Below are positions 1 to 9,950 of a DNA stretch of 64,000 nt, piece by piece (position 1 is the stretch's first letter; each line of letters starts with the position of its first letter). The translations under genes were made by a program, and so were the position numbers. Below the pieces are notes generated by a model that saw only the letters and a program-made list of their open reading frames with translations, made no database searches and was not told where the DNA came from. This DNA is from Porpolomopsis calyptriformis (Eukaryota > Basidiomycota > Agaricomycetes > Agaricales > Hygrophoraceae), in the NCBI GenBank assembly GCA_951640195.1, contig OX621167.1:248001-312000 (forward strand), in the 5' to 3' direction.

Positions 1-552
1 TATGTGCAGCTTACTAGAGCTAGAGAGAACGCTGAAGAGTCTCTTCAAAAGACCGCTAACTCAATGAAGCTCTATGCCGATCGAAAATGTCAAAAGGAAC
101 CCACGTTTTACGAAGGACAAAGGGTCTGGCTTGATGCCAAGAATTTGAAAACTGGCTGGCCCGCAAAGAAACTGGATGTCCGCTGGCTCGGACCTTTTAT
201 AATTCTAAAACAAGTATCGCCTGTGGCTTACCAACTAAAGCTACCGCTGTTATGGAGGATTCATCCTGTGTTTCACGTTTCGCTACTCAAGGCTCTAGAA
301 GAGAATCTCGATCTCCACCCCCCGATCGGAGAAGATGACAATCTCCGACCACCTCCAGATGTGATCGAAGGAGAGCCCGAGTATGAAGTGGAACGTATTC
401 TCAATCACACCCCAGGAAAACAGAACCGACAATACCTAATCAAGTGGAAAGGCTACCCGATAGAGGCAGCCACCTGGGAACCACGATGGAACCTCAAGCA
501 TGCAAAAGATGTCTTAATGAATTATGAAAAGTCTATTCAAGCGGCGATTTAA
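1..552 (+). CDS. Gypsy Pol C-terminus (integrase tail and chromodomain), partial
   Basis: The frame is open from base 1. Residues about 20-100 are the integrase C-terminal region of gypsy Pol (VWLDAKNLKT, KLDVRWLGPF, WRIHPVFHVSLL). Residues about 125-165 form a chromodomain (EYEVERILNH, then YLIKWKGYPIEAATWEP) with the aromatic positions that bind methylated histone tails in this family. In chromoviruses this domain directs integration to heterochromatin. No stop interrupts the fragment, which ends with TAA at 550-552. Protease, RT and RNase H are outside the window. Confidence 0.93.
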   Translation, partial: YVQLTRARENAEESLQKTANSMKLYADRKCQKEPTFYEGQRVWLDAKNLKTGWPAKKLDVRWLGPFIILKQVSPVAYQLKLPLLWRIHPVFHVSLLKALEENLDLHPPIGEDDNLRPPPDVIEGEPEYEVERILNHTPGKQNRQYLIKWKGYPIEAATWEPRWNLKHAKDVLMNYEKSIQAAI

Positions 553-666
553 CTCTCTTTCACAAATACTACCGACATTACGATCGTTGAGCCTCTTTTT
601 CTCCTTTTCAATCTCCAATGATTATAAGGACTTCCCCTTCCCGACAATCATCAAAAGAAGCATGAA

Positions 667-1359
667 ATGCCCCGCCAAGTTCTTTATGCTCGCAAGTCAA
701 CTGGGAGGCGTCCACCTCGAGGGAATCCTACCGCTTCTACCTCCAACCTCCCCCCCAATTCTTCTTCCTCCTCTTCCTCGTCTGACAGTGTCTTGGTTAC
801 CCGACAGTTCAAGAAGCCGAAACGACGTACCGATACTATCGACAAGCTGGGACGAAACCGTAACTACCGAGGGCTCCCCTTTGCCAAGGTCGAGCACCTA
901 TCTGGGTGCCCCGAAACCTACGTCCCTTTTATCTCTGGAGCACGTCGATGCGAACTTAACTACGACCGTCACTGGTACACGTTCAACAAGGACAGCAACT
1001 TTGACGACAAGAAGAATCAACTCGAAGATTGGCTGGAGGCGTACCAAGTTGGGCGCCAACTTTTGATGGTTATACCGGACCAGGACGAATCCGACGTCAC
1101 CACCCCCACTATCCCCGAAGACCCCATCTCGCACCGCATCCATCATGTCGCCGACCGACTCTATGCTGCCCGAAACGGGTACCGCTCGATGATGGATGCC
1201 AAGTACGAAAGGATCCTTGACCTGGAGGAGAATGCTGTGATGTGTAGGGAGCTGGCTGAAACTTGGTTGCGACGTGCCCAGGAGTTGGATGGCCATTACC
1301 ACTGGTTTGACCCAGATGGACACCTGCTTCAACCCCCAGTTTATGATGGCGCGATCTAG
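667..1359 (+). CDS. Extra ORF downstream of gypsy pol, unknown function
   Basis: A 230-residue ORF lies between the pol stop and the 3' LTR, where retroviruses carry env. It starts with a basic, Ser-rich low-complexity region (residues 1-55, including a run of nine serines). A more ordered part follows, with a predicted helical, Glu/Arg-rich stretch near residues 170-215. I see no signal peptide or hydrophobic membrane segment, so nothing supports an envelope role. A coiled-coil ORF occupies the same position in the elements at 30, 36 and 38-39 kb, so it is a lineage feature and not chance. Function unknown. Confidence 0.65.
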   Translation: MPRQVLYARKSTGRRPPRGNPTASTSNLPPNSSSSSSSSDSVLVTRQFKKPKRRTDTIDKLGRNRNYRGLPFAKVEHLSGCPETYVPFISGARRCELNYDRHWYTFNKDSNFDDKKNQLEDWLEAYQVGRQLLMVIPDQDESDVTTPTIPEDPISHRIHHVADRLYAARNGYRSMMDAKYERILDLEENAVMCRELAETWLRRAQELDGHYHWFDPDGHLLQPPVYDGAI

Positions 1360-1606
1360 GGACCGGATGCTGTTTCCGAATGAACAGTATTCCTTACGCC
1401 TCCCTTCTGGATGTGTGGTTAGAGAAGGTGATATCTACTGGAGAGTTGAGGAAAAGTATACCTAGTGGATAGTCTTTGATCCAACAACTATCCACTCATC
1501 CCTCCTCTTCATCGCTCACCCATCTCATCACCCCTCTACCCACCTCTACCATCCCTTTACACCTCCCCTTGACACCCTTCCTTCGCTTCGAAGGGTCTTC
1601 TCAAAA

Positions 1607-1638
1607 TTCGGGACGAATTTCCTTTTTGTGGAGGTGAA
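1607..1638 (+). other. Polypurine tract region of the 3' LTR
   Basis: The sequence CGGGACGAATTTCC, a short T run and GTGGAGGTGAA lie directly before TGTCA. The same arrangement precedes the LTRs at 29967, 36121 and 38573 on the other strand. This is the expected site for priming plus-strand DNA. Confidence 0.6.
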
Positions 1639-1997
1639 TGTCAGAGATATATTTTTTCTTTTTCCTTTGCTCGTCTATTCCTATTTACATCAGACAGTTT
1701 ACATCAATAGCCACTTAGCCACCCAAGCTCCGCTTAGTAATAGAAGGTGACCAAGCCATATCTATATTTAGTCTACCATCACTCTCCTTATCTACATGAC
1801 TCATCCATAGTCGTTACGACTCACACGTAGTCAGTATGACTCATACTTAGCTAGTATATAAAGCCAGCAGTAGATAGACTTAGGATAAGTCTGTTTCTTT
1901 CGTTAACACCCCAATCAGTAGTCTTCCAACCCTTTAAAACCCTACACCCAGAGCCTGAAGTAAAACCTTGCGATCAACCCTAGACTGCCGTCTAACA
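1639..1997 (+). repeat. 3' LTR (about 359 bp)
   Basis: It starts with TGTCAGAG right after the priming tract and is taken to end at TCTAACA. It contains a TATA box (AGTATATAAAGC near 1854) preceded by several short repeats of the type GACTCA...TAGTC, probably promoter-proximal enhancer units. The left edge is firm. The right edge rests on the TG...CA rule and is less certain, because the 5' LTR is not in the window. Confidence 0.6.
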
Positions 1998-2915
1998 GAA
2001 GGCCACTACGGCATTGGAGGCAGAATACCGGAAGGCCATGACAGAGCAGTAGAAGGCCACTACGGCATTGGAGGTCAACAATATGGCTTTAAAACTTGAG
2101 CTAGAGAAGATGCAGGTGTCAATGAAGACTACAATGCAAGCCATTATGGGAGTCAGTAGTTTTCCAAATAGTGTCATATTTATTTATTTATTTACAGCTG
2201 CTTGCACATGGCTTGACACTTGTCCGGAGATTTAAAAAAAGAAAAGTCGACTTGTTCAATCTCTTAATGACATTGCTCGTCACCTTAATGGTACCACCCA
2301 ACAGTGTGCTTGATCCTGGTGACATTGAATCGTCTTCCGACAAGCTTGAAGCTGCCATTAAGCCTGATTTTGGTACAACAGAGTCGTGAACGGCAGCCTA
2401 AAAGTTGTATTTAAATGATTAATAATCAGTCATAACAGCGCTGAGTCGACTCTTTTCTTTTTTCTAATCCGCGGAAAAGTGTCAAGCTGTGTGCAAACAG
2501 CTGTAATAAAATCTGTTTATTTTTAGGATCGGATTGCGATCAACCAAATCCGCAATCGAGTGCTGTTGGATATAGGCCGGGATCAACTTGCCATGATATG
2601 TGGCTACAAGGATTGGAAAGATTGGAAGAACCATTTTGAAAGCAAGGACGAAATACTCAAATGTGCTTTGACACGGTTGGGCACTCCTAGTAACGATGTA
2701 CCACTACAGTGGAAGGCTTTAAGTAGCTGACCCACGACTCTGCGGAGGCTAATACTCCCCAATCCCGTGCGATCCCGAGGAGATATAGCTGCGCATGTCT
2801 CGGCACAGGGAGACATTGGAGAAAGTGTGTTGGCATTGAAGGAGGAATATGGAAGGAATGATATGATTCTTATTTATAAGGCCATTTACGGTCAAGAACC
2901 AACTCCAATCATGTA
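1998..2915 (+). pseudogene. Decayed fragment of an unidentified host gene
   Basis: Three stretches look like former exons. At 1998-2160 a helical Lys/Glu-rich frame (LKLELEKMQVSMKTTMQ) contains a 23-bp direct repeat (starts 1998 and 2053) and an in-frame TAG. Around 2300-2389 there is a short acidic frame. At about 2527-2915 there is a longer frame (ICGYKDWKDWKNHF, KEEYGRNDMILIYKAIYGQ) interrupted by one TGA at about 2728 where CGA would read through. I do not recognise the protein. It ends where TRAPPC11 sequence begins, so it is a breakpoint fragment. Positions 2161-2300 and 2400-2526 hold nothing I can name. Confidence 0.4.
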
Positions 2916-4893
2916 GGTCACAGCTGGCTCCTGTCATGTTGTCGCTGGCCTGGATATTCCCTCAGAGAAACAGCAGGATCAATTCACAGTTCTAACCCAT
3001 CGCCTTTGTGATGCTCTCCTTACTCGCTAGCCCGCAATATATCAGCCCGAAAAGTCCAAGTCTTTCCATGTCGTATTCGTTGACAAGTCCGTTCACTTTT
3101 CCCCGCGAAAACTCATCCCAGATGACCCGCAGTACCTTACGGCACACTCTCCCTTGTCTCCACTGACCCCTCTTCCCTGATGGCCCATTTGGATCCGCAC
3201 GCACACTACGCTGGTACCAAGCGTCTTTGTCCTTTTCCTTCGTATATTTGAGCTACCATCTGTTACTCCTCGTTCACCTCTTGACCCGCCAGATCCAGAC
3301 CGAGAACGCGAAAGGGCAGATGAGGAGCGGCGTAAGGACTCTGAACTCTGAGCGGAGATTGCCTTGCGCAAGAAGAGCACAAGTGAGTGTGGCATAAAGC
3401 TCACAGTTGTTCTTACTGCCACACGACGCATGCTAGGTGAGTTCCTGTTGCTTCTCTTCAATATATTCACCTCATTGCCAATAGACGACCGGTTACTGGA
3501 TGCACGTCTCACTTACATCCGGAGACAGAGCGTCACGCGCGGCGCTCTTTGTCCTCAGCCCAGTAAGCCCGTCAGAACTCGGTGATTTCGTACAGAGGTA
3601 CGCCTCTTTTCATTTGCAACCATCAATTATGCGACGAAAGTGCACTGTTTCCCTATCATGTCACCAGAACTTTTGCGTTTTTATTGTCGAACGATCAGTA
3701 CAAACCGTATTGTAGCTTGCAGCAGGCCTTGTACGAACCCGCACTGGAGTACTACACCAATCACTCGAAACGTGTACGCCGGAAACGAAACCGCCACGCA
3801 CAGGCAGGATCTAGCCATATCTCAAACTCACCTCTTGGGACAGCAATGCCGCTACGTCCTGAGGGGTGGACTGTGCGCTATGAGTACAAGATGGCATGCT
3901 TTGCAGAGTTTCGAGGCGAAGACGAGGTTGCACTCAAGTACGTGTTATCTTCTTGTTCCTTCTCTTCCCCCTTTACCGGAGTTCAGACATTACCAGGATG
4001 CATACGCAATGCTTATTGTCATGTTTGGCTCCACGGCGATTCTCCCACCTCGCACGAAACGTTGGGCGGAGGCCAAGGTACTTGCAGATTGTATTAACGT
4101 GAAGGTAAATCCCTCTATCTAGCAATCTCGGCCTAAAATTTAGAACGTCCTCGAAAATTCTCATCCGATCTCAGGTCTCAAAGCTCTATCTTTATAATAA
4201 CGAGCACACGCTTGCGCTCTCGCACCAAAATACCCACGTCCGCCGCTTTGCCGACTTTTCGCGTGGTTGGGGATTGGTGAAGAGACGTACGAGTTTTGGA
4301 GCTGGATGGAAAGACAGTTGCGTATCATCCTTTCCTTGTCACTCCTCAAGTTTCAAACAGTATTTTCGATACTCCAGATACCGTGTCTTTGCCGAATTAC
4401 TCGAGCAGGGCACGCAATCCACACTCACCATCCCATCTCATCTCCCCGCCCCTGTATCCTTATCCTCCACCTCACGCTCTTCCGTACCTTTGACCATCCA
4501 AGCCAACGCTGGGATAAATGCGAGTCATGCATTGCAACATCCTGGGTACTATTATCACATGGCAGCTCGGTACACTGAATTGAGAAGGGAACGTTTTCTG
4601 GCCGCTCTGAAGATGGAGGTAAGCATGCAAATATCGGACGATGTCTGGTTGATCTGATTATGGTGCGGGCCCTGCAGACCTCCCCCGGATTCGTGAACGA
4701 GAAGAAGGTGGATCATCTAACGATCATCTTGGAGGTCCGTATCATCCTCTTGGCCAACTCATTGCGCAGCCGGTTCAAAGACAATTGCCCCTGTTTTTTT
4801 CCTCGTTGTCAACTGCAGCTATACACAAAGTCATACGAGTTATTCAAAAAGTACAGTCCGATAAACGGGCAGAATCAGAGCCAAGGCCGGCTG
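2916..4893 (+). pseudogene. TRAPPC11 homologue (foie gras domain), N-terminal part, copy 1, broken
   Basis: TRAPPC11 is a subunit of the TRAPP tether that acts in ER-Golgi traffic. Exons read QLAPVM, VAGLDIPSEKQQDQFTVLTH, KSFHVVFVDKSVHFSP, YLTAHSPLSPLTP, WPIWIR, LVPSVFVLFLRIF, then the foie gras core (GWTVRYEYKMACFAEF, RWAEAKVLADCINVK, SKLYLYNNEHTLALS, EFWSWM) and GYYYHMAARYTELRRERF, TSPGFVNEKKVDHLTIILE, LYTKSYELFKKYS. GT-AG introns separate them. Defects: 1-nt loss after the first VM; TAG near 3030; TGA at about 3160 (shared with copy 2); another TGA near 3349; an 8-nt deletion near 3530; 1-nt loss near 4268. It stops at 4893 against an ERG24 fragment, so the C-terminal half is absent. Confidence 0.8.
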
Positions 4894-5072
4894 TGTTTGA
4901 GTGTCTCGAGTGGGAGGCGGGGTGGGCAGCCGCCTGAATGCTCTGAGCAGGCAAAGTAGAGGAAGTAGGTTGTGAAGGGGACGGAGAGGGTGACGAAAAG
5001 GGCGCCCGGAGGATTGAAGAATTCGTAGGATTTTGTGCGTTGATTGAGGAGAGGTTTGGAATTGGAAGACAT
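4890..5072 (-). pseudogene. ERG24 (C-14 sterol reductase) first-exon fragment, copy 1
   Basis: Reading from the ATG at 5072, the minus strand encodes about 60 residues resembling the start of fungal delta-14 sterol reductase: RTKSYEFFNPPGALF, then a hydrophobic first membrane segment (VTLSVPFTTYFLYFACSE) and HSGGCPP. This ER enzyme acts in ergosterol synthesis. Only the N-terminal exon is present; homology stops at the junction with TRAPPC11. It lies head to head with the histidine kinase start about 70 bp away, so the block may keep an old bidirectional promoter. The second copy is at 23650-23833. Confidence 0.7.
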
Positions 5073-5144
5073 GGTGAGAGATAAGATGAGGAAACGGTTC
5101 TGCACGTGTTGAGCTTATTACCCTCCTCCTCGCTGTCGTTGACG

Positions 5145-8100
5145 ATGACGTCGACAATCAATCACCATCGTCTTCAACCTTTCTCCCGTATCTTGTCGCT
5201 CTCTTGTCCATCTATGAGCTTGGTCCTTCGGCGGCTCCATTCCCCAGATACGATGGCCCCACAGATAAACAGATGGATATCATTCTCAGGTCGCTCAGTG
5301 CAATGGCGAGACAGATGTACACTGCAGAAGACACGCTTGCTTCCATTAAAGCGTCCGAGAGCTGGCAATTGAACGGACCAGATACAAAAAAGAGACGAAG
5401 TGTGGGTGATATACCCTCCTTCACCAACGAGCTTTCACCGCATTCTATCTATCATCACATCATCGCCAACGGTGAGTCCCATCCAAGCAACAATAATGGC
5501 ACCACCGAACAGGACGTCGAAATGGAACCACGAGATGACGACCATCCATCCACCATCTCCTGTCCACCCCCAAATGGCCGCCCGGAACATATCTCCCTCG
5601 AAAACCTCACAAGCTTTGCCCCAACCAAGCACACCCGATACCTTTACACCACAACGGCCTCCGCGCCGGCCTCTTCCCATGGACATCACTCCATCTGCCC
5701 GACCTGCGGGAGGGTCGCCACCGACGCCACCACCATGAGACATGTGTACACCGACCCTTCTGTCGGTTTGTCTTCCGTTGCGTTCGAGAGCGGGATGAGT
5801 GCCGTCGAGGAGCTGCGGTTGCTCAAGGCACAAGTCCAAGATGTCGCTCGTGTTTGTAACGCCGTCGCTAGGGGTGACTTATCTCAGAAGATAACCGTGC
5901 CAGTACAGGGCGTTGTCATGGTCCAACTCAAAGACGTTATCAATACTATGGTGCGAATTACTCTATCATAATTCCATTGTACGCTACCGTTATATTGTAC
6001 ATAGGTCAATAAATTGGGACAGTTCGCTAAGGAGGTTACTCGAGTCAGTCAATAGGTCGGCACAGAAGGGTAAGTGATCTTTTACCACCCCTCGTTGGCT
6101 GCAACATGCAGAATTACTATTTAGTAAACTCGGCGGACAAGCTCTTGTCCTCGACGTCGAAGGAACCTGGCGAGAACACACAGGCGTAGTCAACAACCTT
6201 GCCGCTAATCTCACTAGTCAAGTCCGGTCGATTGCAAAAGTCACCATGGCAGTCGCACTAGGAGACTTGTCCAAGCAGATCAAAGTGGATGCCCGCGGCG
6301 AGATCTTAGATTTGAAGAACACCGTGAACGGTATGGTCGTGCGACTCCGTGCGTTGGCGGCGGAAGTGACGAGGGTGACGCTGGAAGTAGGCAGTCAAGG
6401 GAAGCTCGGGGGGCAAGCGCATGTTCCAGACGTGGAAGGTGTTTGGTTCGAGCTTGTCAGGAATGTAAGTGTCTATTTTTGAGTTTTTGAGCGGATGTAC
6501 GGTTGCCTTATCTCATTCTTATAAAAGGTCAATCGAATGTGCTCAAGTTTAACCGATCAAGTTCGCTCGACTGCTCATGTCACCACCGCTGTAGCCAAGG
6601 GCGACCCTACACAGAAGATTGAGATACTTGTCGAGGGGGAGATGGCAACGCTCAAAGGAACTGTCAATTCTATGGTGGACCAGTTGAGTGCATTTGCGAG
6701 TGAGGTTACGAGGGTTGCTCTCGAGGTGGGGACTCAGGGAATACTCGGTGGTCAAGCTAGGGTCGAAGGGGTGCAGGGCACTTGGGCCGACCTGACGAGG
6801 AATGTTAATGTGCGTTTGTTCTACTTTCTTGTGATTCTGTAAACACACGCCCCCTTCCTTCTCCAGAAAATGGCAAGCAACTTAACGGATCAAGTGCGTT
6901 CCATCTCAGAAGTGACGAAAGCCGTGGCGCTGGGCGACCTCGGGAAACTTGTGAACGTCGATGTGCAGGGCGAGATGCTCGATCTGAAGATGACCGTGAA
7001 TTCCATGGTAGCCCAGCTGTCGACTCTCGCGAAGGAGGTGACTCGGGTATCACTAGAGGTGGGGACAGAGGGTATTTTAGGTGGGCAGGCGTTTGTTCCG
7101 GATGTACAGGGGACGTGGAAGGTGTGTTGTGTTCTGCGACTTTTTGTTCTCGCTCATTCTATCCCATAGGTTCTCACCGACAACGTGAACCTTATGGCGA
7201 TGAACTTGACGAATCAAGTGCGCTCAATCGCCGAGGTTACCAAGGCCGTTGCTGGAGGCGATTTGACGAAGAAGATCGAGGTAGATGTGAGGGGTGAAAT
7301 TTTGGGACTGAAGGAGACGGTTAATGGGATGACAGAGAGTTTGAGCCTATTTGCTGATGAGGTTACGCGTGTGGCGAGGGAGGTCGGGACCGAAGGGCGA
7401 TTAGGAGGGCAAGCCAGGGTTACAAATGTCGGTGGGACTTGGAAGGTGAGGACCCTACCTCTTGTTTCTCACGAGGGCACTGATGTTGTTGGGTAGGACT
7501 TGACAGACAACGTGAATGTTATGGCTAACAATGTGTGTTTTCTTGTTTCTTTATCACCGTATTCTGACATTTTCTTTCTGCTCTAGCTCACTTTGCAAGT
7601 CCGGACGATTGCCGTTGCGACTGTACGTCCATCCCACTTTGAGCATTCCATCATTGTCTTTAATGAGCCCATTTGCGCATTCCCTGTTCATATAGACCGC
7701 AGTAGCTCGTGGGGATCTCACCCAGAAGATCACTGGTGTGTCGGTCTCGGGCGAAATGTTAAGCCTCGTGAACACAATAAACGACATGATTGACCAACTG
7801 GCTATATTTGCTGCTGAGGTGAAGAAAGTAGCGCGCGAGGTCGGGACAGAAGGCAAGTTGGGAGTTCAGGCTGAGGTTGGGAACGTGCAGGGTATTTGGC
7901 AGGAGATCACGTACGACACCCGTCCCTGCGGTCCAAGTGGTACGTTTACTAATGGCTTCCGTGGTGGTATTTGGATCTGCAGATTATCTGTGAATACCAT
8001 GGCGGGGAATTTGACAACTCAGGTTCTCGGGTTCGCGCAGATATCGGCGGCGGCCATGGACGGCGATTTCACGCGGTTCATCACAGTTGAGGCGAGTGGG

Positions 8101-9028
8101 GAGATGGACTCGCTCAAGACGCAGATGGTTTACAATTTGAGGGATAGTATACAAAAGAATACCGCCGCGAGGGAGGCAGCTGAGTTGGCCAATAGGAGTA
8201 AGAGTGAGTTTTTGGCAAATATGTCGCATGAGATCAGGTTCGTGTGTCTTTCGTTCGTTTTAGTTCTGGCTCTGATGCGAAGGTGATACTAGGACCCCAA
8301 TGAATGGGATTATTGGGATGACAGAGTTGACGCTTGATAGTGACCTGAATCGATCGCAGCGGGAGAGCCTTTTGTTGGTTCATAGTCTCGCGAGATCGCT
8401 TCTGTTGATCATTGACGACATTCTTGATATATCGAAAAGTATGTCTCGATTTACCCTTCATTGTATGTTGCCCTTCCTGAATTGTCTTCTTTCCACCCCT
8501 AGTTGAGGCGGGTCGTATGACTATGGAGGCAGTATCCTATTCTCTGCGCCAGGCCGTTTTCGGTATCCTCAAGACGCTGGTCGTCCGTGCCTCACAGAAT
8601 AATCTGGATCTTACCTACGACGTTGAAGCCGACATTCCTGATCACCTTATTGGCGACTCCCTGAGGTTGCGACAGGTTATTACCCATCTGGTTGGGAATG
8701 CCATCAAGTTTACGCCACCATCCAAGGTTCGCAAGGGTCACGTCAATTTGAGCACGCGACTGCTGGCCCGGGATGACCAGAGTGTCACTCTGGAATTTTG
8801 TGTCACAGACACAGGGATTAGGATAGCCAAAGATAAGCTTAATTTGATATTTGACACATTCTGCCAGGCGGATGGGTCTACTACGAGGGTAAGTACACCG
8901 ATTCAGGTTGTTTTTGCAGGCTACGAGAACTCATTCACCTGGTAGGAGTACGGGGGTACTGGTTTGGACCTTTCCATCTCGAAGAGGTTGGTGTTGTTGA
9001 TGCAGGGCAACATGTGGGTGGAGAGTGA
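5145..9028 (+). pseudogene. Group III hybrid histidine kinase (Nik1/Os-1 type), copy 1, truncated
   Basis: Group III kinases sense osmotic and fungicide stress upstream of the HOG pathway. After an N-terminal region (GPTDKQMDIILRSLSAMAR), about seven HAMP units follow (for example [20 protein letters not shown]), split by short introns. Then come the H-box ([10 protein letters not shown] at about 8212-8236), [12 protein letters not shown], and part of the ATPase domain. Defects: a 7-nt deletion just after the start ATG shifts frame; TAG at 6053-6055 in HAMP 1; N-box Asn changed to His; G1 box reads DTGIRIA and G2 box reads GLDLS, each losing a glycine needed to bind ATP. It breaks off at 9028, so the receiver domain is gone. 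Confidence 0.92.
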
Positions 9029-9558
9029 GGCCCAGTGAAAAACCCGTTTATTTAGAACGAGTTGCAATGATGCAACAGATGGCTGGGTACCATTCCCCCA
9101 CTCTAAATCGACATATTTGTTGGGTTACTTTTTCAGATTGGCTCCAGACGGGGCTCGCGCCGTCTTGGTGCAAAGGATGGGTATGTCATTATCCTTGATT
9201 TTACATTCATAGATGCTTTTCATAAACCTCGAGCTTTTCCCATCATCTGATGTCCTCACCGTTATAGAGATTTATTGTCTCCATTTACCGTTAAAACTCT
9301 TGTCTTCATAGCAAACTGGTTTTTCCAAGTAACGGTCATCTTTGCATCGAATGCCCTTTGCCACAAAAATCTCAGAGTTGACACTATCAACAAGTCTCAC
9401 TCAGCTGGCGAGGCATCTTTTTTACAAGTGCGGATCTACACCGAATACAAGCCACCTTACCAGCAACAGGGCCCGCGGATATTGTAATAGCCACAGGGGG
9501 AGAGGTTGCCACGCACACCCTGAGCCGCGGGGGGATTTGCAGGGGCGGTATCGGTCAT
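9029..9558 (+). other. Unassigned sequence after the kinase breakpoint
   Basis: Sequence leaves the kinase abruptly at 9029. A short open stretch (KPVYLERVAMMQQMAGYHS) and a later one (HRIQATLPATGPADIVIATG near 9430-9490) look coding-like in composition but are in different frames and separated by stops. I cannot assign them to a family. They may be exons of another captured gene fragment. Confidence 0.3.
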
Positions 9559-9594
9559 GGGTGTGTGGGTGTGGGTGTGGGTGTGGGTGTGGGG
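9559..9594 (+). repeat. GGGTGT microsatellite
   Basis: About five tandem copies of a GTGGGT hexamer are followed by a G run. It resembles a simple-sequence tract and differs from the TTAGGG telomere repeat of most fungi. Confidence 0.85.
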
Positions 9595-9950
9595 GATAAT
9601 CCAGGTTTGGCACGTGGACCAGGGCGGATGATCGATCGATCGAGGGACATGTGCGTTCCGTCCCTTGCTCCGTTTCCCCAACAAGTCAATAAAAACTCAA
9701 GTGAGATCATCGATCCTGGGACCGATTCCAGCATCAGAAAGATCAATTCGATCACCGCTTACCACCACCACCCCACACGCACCCTTCTTCACTCCCTTTC
9801 CCAAGCACCGGCTCGGATTCACTTTTCAATTCTAAACGGCAATATACACATGTATAGCTATAATGTATATCAATAGAAGAACAAAGGGGAATCCGAAATT
9901 GTATTATCACCACGCACACGTAAGGTACCCATCACATTCTCACCAGCCAT
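9595..9950. other. Downstream flank of the MFS gene
   Basis: No gene is visible. A short GATC repeat (CGATCGATCGATCGA) lies near 9631-9645. The stretch is the 3' side of the minus-strand MFS gene and probably holds its polyadenylation region. Confidence 0.4.

Larger units (their letters stand above)
1..1997 (+). mobile_element. 3' end of a Ty3/gypsy LTR retrotransposon
   Basis: The window opens inside pol. In order it holds the Pol C-terminus with chromodomain, an extra ORF, a purine-rich priming tract and a 3' LTR. The tract before the LTR (GGGACGAATTTCC then a G-rich stretch, then TGTCA) is nearly the same as in the elements at 36-45 kb, so this is a relative of that family, although the LTR body is different. 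The 5' part lies outside the window, so the target duplication cannot be checked. The 5 bp after the LTR are GAAGG. Confidence 0.85.

Noticed and set aside
898..1332. 144-residue antisense ORF opposite the post-pol ORF
   Set aside because: Complementary to a better-supported ORF conserved in position among elements; no recognisable domain.
667..1359. Post-pol ORFs as env genes of an endogenous virus
   Set aside because: No signal peptide, membrane anchor or glycoprotein-like features in any of the post-pol ORFs.
9559..9594. GGGTGT repeats as telomere or subtelomere sequence
   Set aside because: Only about five units of a motif that is not TTAGGG, in the middle of gene-containing DNA.
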